6,787 bases of DNA, from contig JAHCKF010000194.1 in the NCBI GenBank assembly GCA_026125925.1, forward strand, positions 1-6,787, read 5' to 3'. Below are positions 1 through 4,665 of the stretch, piece after piece. The notes beneath the pieces are model-generated. The model did no database searches. It saw only the letters and a program-made list of their open reading frames with translations, and was not told the origin of the DNA. Each line of letters opens with the position of its first letter. Position 1 is the first letter of the stretch. The DNA comes from Pseudolabrys sp. Its GTDB lineage: Bacteria; Pseudomonadota; Alphaproteobacteria; Rhizobiales; Xanthobacteraceae. The position numbers and the translations under genes are program-made.

Positions 1-128
1 CCCGTATCGAGCCACTCTGAAAATTCCGGCAGATAGAGCGCCTCGCCACACTGGGCGCATTCATGAGCCGGTCGGTAACGCATGGACCTCCTCAGCAGAT
101 CGATTTCACTGCGGGCGTGCGGGCTCAT
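1..128 (-). CDS. Small CxxC-containing hypothetical protein (N-terminal part, cut by window edge)
   Basis: An open frame reads from an ATG at 128-126 off the left edge, giving 42 residues with no stop. It is preceded by a good ribosome binding site (AGGAGG at about 141-136, seven bases from the ATG). The visible protein starts MSPHARSEID and contains a CAQC pair (Cys-x-x-Cys) near residues 24-27, followed by an acidic and aromatic stretch (YLPEFSEWLD). One CxxC so early suggests half of a zinc ribbon, with a second pair expected past the edge. I recall short rhizobial proteins of this shape, but no function is known to me. A second in-frame ATG at 83-81 also follows an AGGAGG, but with only three bases of spacing, so it is the less likely start. 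The real C-terminus is outside the window. Confidence 0.72.
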   Translation of the reverse strand, partial: MSPHARSEIDLLRRSMRYRPAHECAQCGEALYLPEFSEWLDT

Positions 129-330
129 CCTTATGCCTCCTGTCCTTGGCACGCGGCGCATGACGTTATGTTCATGCTCACCGTGCGGGCTTGTCCCACG
201 CTCCCCGGCACGAATGCTATCGGCATCGCCCGCGGCAAATGAAGCAGCAAGGCTGACGTAACCGATCACGAATGATGAACGGCGCGCGCGAGCTTCGCAT
301 ACGCCGCGACACAGGACCGGACACGTGCAC
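129..330. other. Intergenic region between two minus-strand genes
   Basis: About 200 bases lie between the terminator of the small membrane protein gene and the start of the CxxC protein gene. I see no convincing coding frame; the open frames crossing it are arginine/serine-rich and lack a ribosome binding site. The promoter of the CxxC gene presumably lies here on the minus strand, but I cannot identify -35 and -10 boxes with confidence. Confidence 0.5.
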
Positions 331-370
331 GCAAACGAAAACGAGGCCCGCGGCTGATGCCGCGGGCCTC
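331..370 (-). terminator. Rho-independent terminator after the 50-residue membrane protein gene
   Basis: A perfect 11-bp stem (343-353 paired with 360-370, GAGGCCCGCGG and its complement) encloses a six-base loop. Read on the minus strand it is followed by a T-rich run (GTTTTCGTTTGC, 342-331). It starts about 30 bases after the stop codon at 403-401, as expected for an intrinsic terminator. It should isolate the CxxC gene to the left from upstream transcription. Confidence 0.88.
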
Positions 371-400
371 ATGCAACGACGCCGCAAACTATTGCGCGTG

Positions 401-553
401 CTACTTCTTCTCGACCGAGATGCCGCCGGAGCCGATGTTGAGCTGCACGCCCTTCGGCTCGCGATTGTCTTGGTAGACCTTGTAGCCGAGCGCGCCGACC
501 GCGACACACAGCACCGCGACGGCAAGGATCAGAACATTGCGATTGATCGGCAT
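401..553 (-). CDS. Small single-pass membrane protein, 50 residues, function unknown
   Basis: The frame starts with ATG at 553-551 behind a GGGGGTGAT ribosome binding site and ends with TAG at 403-401. It encodes 50 residues. The N-terminus (MPINRN) is short and polar, residues 7-23 are strongly hydrophobic (NVLILAVAVLCVAVGALG) and form one membrane helix, and the C-terminal half is a polar tail ending EKK. This is an N-in or signal-anchor type topology with the tail probably in the periplasm. I recall tiny proteins of this pattern (MPINRN, hydrophobic helix, YQD, short tail ending in KK) in Bradyrhizobium-type genomes, but no role is known to me. The gene is a self-contained unit: an EcfG-type promoter lies just upstream and a strong terminator just downstream. 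By inference it belongs to the general stress regulon. Confidence 0.85.
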   Translation of the reverse strand: MPINRNVLILAVAVLCVAVGALGYKVYQDNREPKGVQLNIGSGGISVEKK

Positions 554-582
554 ATCACCCCCGAAATTGATGCATGCCTTTC

Positions 583-607
583 AACGCCGCACAGGGAACA
601 TTGTTCC
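583..607 (-). promoter_or_regulatory. EcfG (general stress sigma factor) type promoter
   Basis: On the minus strand GGAAC (607-603) and CGTT (586-583) are separated by exactly 16 bases. This matches the alphaproteobacterial EcfG/SigT general-stress promoter consensus, GGAAC-N16/17-CGTT, at every defined position. The implied transcription start, near 575, lies about 20 bases before the ATG of the 50-residue membrane protein, leaving room for its ribosome binding site. The -35 box sits in a 13-bp inverted repeat, GGAACA-T-TGTTCC (595-607). Confidence 0.78.
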
Positions 608-634
608 ATCCGGCAGTAAGCCTTGGGGGCTGCG

Positions 635-1630
635 TTATTTTTTGAACGCACTGAGCCGCTGCGCGGCCTCGGCATTGGCGGCGCCGGGCGGCATGCGTCC
701 GGCCAGAAGTTCCTTGACCTGGTTGACCGTGTCGAAGGCCTGATGCTCGGCGGCGTCCGGGGTGAGGCCGGCGGTGTGCGGCGTCGCGATCACATCGGGC
801 CGCTTCGCCAAGAACAGCGACGGCTTCTGATCCGGAGCGCGGCCGACATCCATCGCCGCGCCGGCGATCTGTTTGCGGTCGAGGGCCTGTTCGAGGGCCT
901 TCTCGTCCACCAGATTGCCGCGCGACACGTTGATGAAATAGGCCGACTTCTTCATGCGCGCGAAGGCCGCGGCGTTCATCAGGTTTTCGGTCTGCTCATT
1001 GGCGATGACCAGACAGACGAGGAAATCCGATTGCGCCACGACTTCCTCGAACGAAGCCTGGGTAACGCCCGGCTCGGCGATGGTCTTGAACGGGTCCGAC
1101 ACCATCACCTTCATGCCGAGCACGACGCCGATGCGCGCCAGGTGCTGGCCGATCGCGCCGTAGCCGAGAATGCCGAGCGTGGCGCCGGACAACTGCTTGC
1201 CCATGCGCGATTCCGGATCGCCGCCGGACCGATATTCGTTGGTGTAATCGAGCGTATGGCGGCCGAGGTCGATCATGTAGCCGATCGCCTGTTCGGCAAC
1301 CGAGGCGATGAAGCCGGGCGTCGCGTGGGTCACCAGCACGCCGATCTTCGAGGCGGCAGCCACGTCGATGTTGCGGATGTCGACGGCGACCCGCAGGAAG
1401 GCGGCGAGCGAGGCGGGCGCCTGGGCGAAGAACTCGGCCGGCCCGGGCGTCTGGCGGTCGGAAACGATGATCTGACAGCCTTGCGCCGCGTTGGCGAGGG
1501 CCGCGGCATCGAGCACCTCGCCGGTCTCGTTGAGCCGCACGTCGCACAATGCGCGCAACGCCTTGAGCGCGCGCTCGCCGTAGTAATTGGCGAGCATATC
1601 GGGCGTATGGGTCAGCAGAACGGTCGGCAT
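635..1630 (-). CDS. D-isomer-specific 2-hydroxyacid dehydrogenase family protein (NAD-binding)
   Basis: This 331-residue protein has the usual length and domain order of D-2-hydroxyacid dehydrogenases, cytosolic enzymes that interconvert 2-hydroxyacids and 2-ketoacids with NAD(P). The Rossmann motif GYGAIG is at 156-161. An aspartate after the second strand (Asp179) favours NAD over NADP. Family motifs are NVSRGNLVDE (234-243, catalytic Arg237) and TPHTAG (283-288, catalytic His285). The third catalytic residue, a Glu normally in a DVFxxEP context, is not present: the segment reads DVGRAPDQ (261-268), so Asp267 or Gln268 would have to serve or the chemistry differs. The substrate cannot be read from sequence; serine-pathway PGDH is unlikely because there is no ACT domain. 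The ATG at 1630-1628 follows GGGGGAA. It is divergent from clpS. The 345-residue frame on the opposite strand is a high-GC shadow. Confidence 0.9.
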   Translation of the reverse strand: MPTVLLTHTPDMLANYYGERALKALRALCDVRLNETGEVLDAAALANAAQGCQIIVSDRQTPGPAEFFAQAPASLAAFLRVAVDIRNIDVAAASKIGVLVTHATPGFIASVAEQAIGYMIDLGRHTLDYTNEYRSGGDPESRMGKQLSGATLGILGYGAIGQHLARIGVVLGMKVMVSDPFKTIAEPGVTQASFEEVVAQSDFLVCLVIANEQTENLMNAAAFARMKKSAYFINVSRGNLVDEKALEQALDRKQIAGAAMDVGRAPDQKPSLFLAKRPDVIATPHTAGLTPDAAEHQAFDTVNQVKELLAGRMPPGAANAEAAQRLSAFKK

Positions 1631-1690
1631 CCAGGTTCCCCCGCAACGGCGTTTTTGTGATTTGTCCAGGCCCCGACTTTTTCAGGGCTT

Positions 1691-1719
1691 TTGCTTCTAG
1701 GCCGGAGTTGCGATGATAG
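1691..1719 (+). promoter_or_regulatory. Possible housekeeping promoter for clpS
   Basis: TTGCTT (1691-1696) and TGATAG (1714-1719) are separated by 17 bases in the gap between the divergent dehydrogenase and clpS genes. The boxes are partial sigma-70-type matches and the leader would be about 58 bases. The position is plausible; the sequence match alone is weak. Confidence 0.3.
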
Positions 1720-1724
1720 GCAAT

Positions 1725-1737
1725 CGGGGGACCCCCG
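1725..1737. repeat. 13-bp inverted repeat in the clpS leader
   Basis: CGGGGG-A-CCCCCG is a perfect inverted repeat with one central base. It lies immediately after the possible -10 box of clpS. It could be an operator or a short hairpin, but GC-rich DNA yields such repeats by chance. Confidence 0.35.
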
Positions 1738-1783
1738 CCGGCAACAGGATTCCGGCGCGGCGCAGGAGCAACGGAACGCCCTC

Positions 1784-2104
1784 ATGAGCCCGGTCGACAA
1801 TCCCGGCACCACGACAAAGCCGCGCACCAAGCCGAAGACCAAGATCGCCCGGCCGCCGCTGTGGAAGGTGATCCTGCTCAACGACGACTACACGCCGCGC
1901 GAGTTCGTCGTGCAGGTTCTCAAGGCCGTTTTCCGCCTCAACGAAAGCCAGTCCTATCGGGTGATGATGACCGCGCATCAGAAAGGCGCCTGCGTCATCG
2001 CCGTCTATACCCGGGACGTCGCCGAGACCAAGGCCAAAGAGGCGACCGATCTCGGCAAGATGAACGGCTATCCGCTCTATTTCACGACTGAGAAAGAGGA
2101 GTAG
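1784..2104 (+). CDS. clpS: ATP-dependent Clp protease adaptor ClpS (ClpS2 type)
   Basis: The product is a 106-residue ClpS adaptor, which delivers proteins with N-terminal destabilising residues (N-degrons) to the ClpAP protease in the cytosol. A basic, flexible N-terminal tail (about 1-25) precedes the folded core. The core has the hallmark LLNDDYTP (31-38), TAHQKG (63-68) and a C-terminal KEATDLGK block. Equivalents of the E. coli N-degron pocket residues are Asp34, Asp35, Thr37, Met61 and His65. The gatekeeper Met40 of E. coli is replaced by Arg39. That change, together with the AETKAKEATDLGK and FTTE endings, resembles the second paralogue (ClpS2) of Rhizobiales, described as a more stringent adaptor. 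The ATG at 1784 gives the expected tail length; the nearest clear purine run (AGGAG, 1763-1767) is far for a ribosome site, so initiation may be weak. clpA is not adjacent. Confidence 0.93.
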   Translation: MSPVDNPGTTTKPRTKPKTKIARPPLWKVILLNDDYTPREFVVQVLKAVFRLNESQSYRVMMTAHQKGACVIAVYTRDVAETKAKEATDLGKMNGYPLYFTTEKEE

Positions 2105-2154
2105 CGGCCGCCGCGCGTCTCCGCTTATGCTTTGCGCCATAGGGAGGAGACTTC

Positions 2155-2913
2155 ATGCCGCAGAAAGTCCTGATCACCGCCGGCGCCGCCGGCATCGGCC
2201 GCGAATTTGCGCGCGCCTTCGCCAAGGCCGGCGCCAAGGTCTTCATCTGCGACATCGACGACAAGGGCCTCGCCGACATGGCGAAGGAAATCCCCGGTCT
2301 CATCGCCCGGCGCTGCGATATCGCCCAGCGCGCCGAGATCGAAAAGATGGTGCCGGAGGCGATCGCCGCGCTCGGCGGGCTCGACGTGCTGATCAACAAT
2401 GCCGGCGTCGCCGGCATGACGTTGCCGGTCGACCAGTATCCGCCTGACGACTGGGACAAGGTCGTGGCGATCAACCTCACCGGCATGTTCGACGTGACCC
2501 GGCTCGCCATCCCGGCGCTGAAGGAGTCGGAGGCTGGGGTCATCATCAACATGACCTCGATCGCCGGCCGCTTTGGCTTCGCCAACCGCTCGCCGTACGC
2601 GGCGACGAAGTGGGGCGTCATCGGCTTCACCAAGACCTTGGCCGTCGAACTCGGCGCCTGGGGCATCCGCGCCAACGCCATCGCGCCCGGGCAGGTGGAG
2701 GGTGACCGCATCCAGCGCGTGTTCCAGGGCCGGGCGCAGATCTCCGGCAAGTCAGTGAAGGAGGTGCAGGACGAATCCTTCGCTTACACCTCGATCAAGA
2801 AGTTCGTCGATCCCAAGGACATTGCGGCGCTGGCGGTATTCCTTGCTTCTCCAGCCGCGAAGACGATCTCCGGACAGGTGATCCCGATCGACTCCGACCG
2901 GCAACACGCCTGA
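2155..2913 (+). CDS. Short-chain dehydrogenase/reductase (SDR) family oxidoreductase
   Basis: This 252-residue protein is a classical SDR of normal length. It has the cofactor motif TAGAAGIGR (8-16), an acidic Asp33 after the second strand (preference for NAD), NNAG at 81-84, and the complete catalytic tetrad Asn107, Ser135, Tyr148 and Lys152 (YAATK). After the PG motif (APGQVEGDR), the variable substrate lid is charged and fairly long (about 182-217). The substrate cannot be assigned; relatives reduce or oxidise sugars, sugar alcohols and 3-oxoacyl groups. The ATG at 2155 follows a strong GGAGGAGA ribosome site at about 2142-2149. Its start is 50 bases after the clpS stop on the same strand, so the two are probably co-transcribed, although a functional link is not evident. 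Confidence 0.92.
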   Translation: MPQKVLITAGAAGIGREFARAFAKAGAKVFICDIDDKGLADMAKEIPGLIARRCDIAQRAEIEKMVPEAIAALGGLDVLINNAGVAGMTLPVDQYPPDDWDKVVAINLTGMFDVTRLAIPALKESEAGVIINMTSIAGRFGFANRSPYAATKWGVIGFTKTLAVELGAWGIRANAIAPGQVEGDRIQRVFQGRAQISGKSVKEVQDESFAYTSIKKFVDPKDIAALAVFLASPAAKTISGQVIPIDSDRQHA

Positions 2914-2950
2914 TATTCATAGGGAATTCGCATTTTCAGACAATTTTAAC

Positions 2951-2976
2951 GGACCGGCGGAATCATGCCGCCGTCC
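2951..2976 (+). repeat. Hairpin downstream of the SDR gene
   Basis: GGAC-C-GGCGG (2951-2960) pairs with CCGCCGTCC (2968-2976), giving nine base pairs with one bulged C around a seven-base loop, 37 bases after the SDR stop. No T-run follows on the plus strand, so it is not a standard intrinsic terminator. It may stabilise the 3' end or pause polymerase. Confidence 0.4.
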
Positions 2977-3002
2977 GGGGGTGAAGCGTGCATAAGCGCC
3001 AC

Positions 3003-3038
3003 CCTTGCCAAGCCTGCGACGACGACCGGATGGCAAGG
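3003..3038 (+). repeat. 8-bp inverted repeat upstream of the 61-residue gene
   Basis: CCTTGCCA (3003-3010) and TGGCAAGG (3031-3038) are perfect complements with a 20-base loop, ending 23 bases before the ATG at 3062. It could form in the leader RNA or bind a dimeric regulator. The long loop makes a strong RNA hairpin less likely. Confidence 0.3.
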
Positions 3039-3061
3039 AATGGCGCGAAAGTGAGGCTCCG

Positions 3062-3247
3062 ATGCCCGATACAGCCGTGACCACGAATGCCGCCCACGAT
3101 CCCGACTTCGTCGTCGAGCTCGCCGGCAAACGAATCTCGCATTTCTGCTCGCTGACCGCCGCCTTGTCGGCCGGACTCAAGCTCAAGCGCGAGAACGTCG
3201 GCGCCACCGTCAAGGTGTACGACGCGCGCGAGAAAGAGACGGCGTGA
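3062..3247 (+). CDS. Hypothetical protein, 61 residues
   Basis: The frame begins with ATG at 3062 behind GTGAGG and ends with TGA at 3245-3247. An upstream TTG start at 3005 would add a tail with no typical features and no ribosome site, so it is not used. The protein is soluble-looking. It has a polar N-terminus, a central strand-like stretch (DFVVELAGKRISHFC), an alanine/leucine-rich helix (SLTAALSAGLKL) and a second strand (GATVKVYDA). I recall similar short proteins in Hyphomicrobiales but know no function. It follows the SDR by 148 bases and ends at a terminator shared with the convergent lysine-rich gene. Confidence 0.78.
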   Translation: MPDTAVTTNAAHDPDFVVELAGKRISHFCSLTAALSAGLKLKRENVGATVKVYDAREKETA

Positions 3248-3253
3248 CGGAGT

Positions 3254-3269
3254 GCCGGCTACAGCCGGC
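3254..3269. repeat. Short hairpin between convergent genes
   Basis: GCCGGC (3254-3259) and GCCGGC (3264-3269) flank a four-base loop, just after the 61-residue gene. For the lysine-rich gene on the other strand it lies 18 bases past the stop, but no T-run follows in that direction. Confidence 0.4.
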
Positions 3270-3283
3270 CCCGCGTGACGACC

Positions 3284-3302
3284 GCGCCTAGAGGCGCTTT
3301 TT
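3284..3302 (+). terminator. Probable intrinsic terminator of the 61-residue gene
   Basis: A compact five-pair stem, GCGCC (3284-3288) with GGCGC (3293-3297) around the loop TAGA, is directly followed by TTTTT (3298-3302) on the plus strand. It sits 36 bases after the stop of the 61-residue gene. The hairpin overlaps the last codons and TAG stop of the convergent lysine-rich gene, so one stretch serves as coding sequence in one direction and terminator in the other. Confidence 0.6.
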
Positions 3303-3500
3303 CCGCTTCACGGTTTTCTTCGCCTTCTTCGCCGTTTTCTTCTTCTTTTTCGCGCCGGCGAGTTCGCTCTTCGACTTGCGCTTCATATCGAGCGTATGCG
3401 CGCGCTTGTAGGTCTGGATGTCTTTGAACTTGCCGTCCTTGTCGCGGACGGCATAGAGCTTCTTGCCTTTCGACGAATAGAGCGTCGTGCGTTTGGCCAT
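3288..3500 (-). CDS. Small lysine-rich protein with histone H1-like tail, probable nucleic-acid binder
   Basis: The 70-residue protein starts at ATG 3500-3498 behind GGAGGG and ends with TAG. The first 47 residues form a compact-looking domain (MAKRTTLYSS, then KLYAVRDKDGKFKDIQTY). This domain recalls small Hyphomicrobiales proteins of unknown function. Residues 51-70 are a nearly continuous Lys/Arg tail (KKKKKTAKKAKK, then KRKKR) like eukaryotic and bacterial histone H1-type tails. By my count 29 of 70 residues are Lys or Arg. This composition suggests DNA or RNA binding in the cytosol, which is inference. An 82-residue frame at 3259-3507 in another register is its shadow. It lies 85 bases downstream of the secreted-protein gene on the same strand and may have its own promoter there. 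Confidence 0.83.
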   Translation of the reverse strand: MAKRTTLYSSKGKKLYAVRDKDGKFKDIQTYKRAHTLDMKRKSKSELAGAKKKKKTAKKAKKTVKRKKRL

Positions 3501-3585
3501 CGATCAACCCTCCGTTTGGCGGTCGCTCTAACCATAACGGCGGCTCGCGATTCGCACCAAAGGCCGCTTACCGGCGGTATCGGCG

Positions 3586-3957
3586 TCAGCGCCCGCAATT
3601 CCACTGGTAGCCGATCGGCGTGACGGTCCAGCACGGGCCGAACGAGCCGCCGTTCCAGCGGCCGCGATAGAAGCGCGGGTTGGGATAACCCCACGTGTAG
3701 TAATAGATCGGTGGGCCACCGTTGCGGAAATAGGCGCGGCGGTTACGCCGCCATTCCTTTTCGCGGTCGCGCTCGATCTGCGCCGGTGTGCGATAGCCGG
3801 GCAGGAAGCCGACGCCGGGCGGAATGCGGCGGACGTGGTGCTTCTTCTTTTTGACGACCTTCACCTCGTGGACCGGAGCGGCGCGCAAGGGCAGGGCCGT
3901 CGCTGGCAGCGCCAGTGCGATCAGCACGACGGCCAGGCTGCTAACGCCGCTTCGCAT
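3586..3957 (-). CDS. Small secreted basic protein, 123 residues, function unknown
   Basis: The start is placed at the ATG at 3957-3955, preceded by GGAAGAG. A longer frame reaches upstream but would run inside the nuclease gene. The N-terminus is a clear Sec signal peptide: Arg2, a hydrophobic core (about 6-22), and likely cleavage near LRA-AP (26/27). The mature part has a Lys/Arg/His patch (33-44), a charged probable helix (58-78), a Gly/Tyr/Trp-rich region (80-105) and two cysteines (109 and 121) that could form a disulfide. The ending GPCWTVTPIGYQWNCG resembles short exported proteins I recall from Bradyrhizobium; none has a role I can name. The ATG overlaps the last codons of the nuclease gene (about 17 bases), which implies translational coupling and a common transcript. 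Confidence 0.82.
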   Translation of the reverse strand: MRSGVSSLAVVLIALALPATALPLRAAPVHEVKVVKKKKHHVRRIPPGVGFLPGYRTPAQIERDREKEWRRNRRAYFRNGGPPIYYYTWGYPNPRFYRGRWNGGSFGPCWTVTPIGYQWNCGR

Positions 3958-4573
3958 GACGCCACTCTTCCGGATTGTCGAAGGCGCCTTGCCAGACGCC
4001 GCGGCGCGCGGTGCGGGCTTCGTGTTCGGCCGCGGCATAGTCGCTGGTATAGCGGCTGTAGTTGACGGCGTAACCATCCCGCACCAGCGCCGCGCCGATA
4101 TCGGCGACATCGCCTGAGGAGCAGGTGGCGAGCAGCCGCCCATAGCGATCCTCGCCTTGCGGCGTGCAACTCATCCAGCCTTTGGCCACCAGCCCGGCGA
4201 GCCGCATGCGCGCCGCGGCGCCGCAGGACCAGTCGCGTCCATTGGCATCGCGGCAGGTCTGGCGCAATTCCGGCGCGTCGATGCCGGCAAGGCGAATGCG
4301 CTGCGGCTTGCCCATGTGCTGGGCGGTCAGAGTGTCACCATCGACGGCGCGGACCAGCACCCAGTCGGTCGGCGGCACCGCCGCTGTCGCCGCCTCGCGC
4401 CAGAGATTGGCGAGCGCGATGGCGCCGACGCAGCCGGCGAGCACCAGGAAGCCGAAATAGCGCCGCACGACAGGGCCAAGTCCCGGCCGGCTTGGCGGGC
4501 GGAGCAGCGAGCGCAGCCGCTGGGCCCGGCGCGGCCGCCGCAACATCCGGTCGAAGGAGGAGACACTGCCCAT
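3941..4573 (-). CDS. Thermonuclease (staphylococcal nuclease-like) family protein, membrane-anchored or exported
   Basis: The C-terminal two thirds (about 70-205) form a staphylococcal nuclease (SNase, OB-fold) domain, a calcium-dependent phosphodiesterase acting on DNA and RNA. All key positions can be seen: VDGDT (77-81, metal ligand Asp80), RLAGIDAPE (94-102, catalytic Arg94, metal ligand Asp99, catalytic Glu102) and DRYGR (142-146, catalytic Arg146). Cysteines at 107, 117, 136 and 151 could form disulfides, as expected outside the cytoplasm. The N-terminus is Arg-rich, followed by a hydrophobic helix at about 39-57, so the domain is probably periplasmic and tethered or released. The ATG at 4573-4571 has no evident ribosome site. 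A GTG at codon 36, just before the helix, would give a tidy signal peptide and is a real alternative start. The gene overlaps the downstream secreted-protein gene. Confidence 0.9.
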   Translation of the reverse strand: MGSVSSFDRMLRRPRRAQRLRSLLRPPSRPGLGPVVRRYFGFLVLAGCVGAIALANLWREAATAAVPPTDWVLVRAVDGDTLTAQHMGKPQRIRLAGIDAPELRQTCRDANGRDWSCGAAARMRLAGLVAKGWMSCTPQGEDRYGRLLATCSSGDVADIGAALVRDGYAVNYSRYTSDYAAAEHEARTARRGVWQGAFDNPEEWRHAKRR

Positions 4574-4609
4574 GGCCGCGAGCCTAGGCGCGGGGCGGTT
4601 ACCGAAAGG

Positions 4610-4638
4610 TTGGCGGCAAGGCCTTGCCGCCCTAGCAT
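4610..4638 (+). promoter_or_regulatory. Candidate promoter of the UBP zinc finger gene
   Basis: TTGGCG (4610-4615) and TAGCAT (4633-4638) are separated by exactly 17 bases, a four-of-six match for each sigma-70-type box. The predicted start near 4646 gives a leader of about 20 bases with AGGAAAGG before the ATG at 4666. The spacer is filled by a palindrome, listed separately. Confidence 0.42.
4612..4631. promoter_or_regulatory. 20-bp perfect palindrome between divergent genes, candidate operator
   Basis: GGCGGCAAGG (4612-4621) is directly followed by its exact reverse complement (4622-4631), with no spacer. It lies in the 92-base gap between the divergent nuclease and zinc finger genes and covers the last part of the candidate -35 box and most of the spacer. 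A dimeric repressor binding here would block transcription. No regulator family is indicated by the sequence. Confidence 0.5.
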
Positions 4639-4665
4639 CGGTCCCGCACCAGGAAAGGCCCGTCC

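Noticed and set aside
217..525. 102-residue minus-strand frame covering the terminator and the small membrane protein gene
   Set aside because: Ser/Arg-rich shadow in another register; it reads through a strong terminator hairpin and has no ribosome site.
623..1660. 345-residue open frame on the plus strand opposite the hydroxyacid dehydrogenase
   Set aside because: It mirrors the real gene on the minus strand, is rich in Arg/Gly/His as expected for an antisense frame in GC-rich DNA, and has no recognisable domain.
1691..1783. Extended N-terminus for ClpS from a TTG at 1691
   Set aside because: It adds 31 residues unlike any ClpS tail and overlaps the putative promoter. The ATG at 1784 gives normal length.
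2082..2750. 222-residue minus-strand frame opposite the SDR gene
   Set aside because: Antisense shadow: Ser/Ala/Pro-rich composition and no motif, while the plus strand has a complete SDR with all catalytic residues.
3005..3061. Extended N-terminus for the 61-residue protein from a TTG at 3005
   Set aside because: There is no ribosome site before the TTG. A good one precedes the ATG at 3062.
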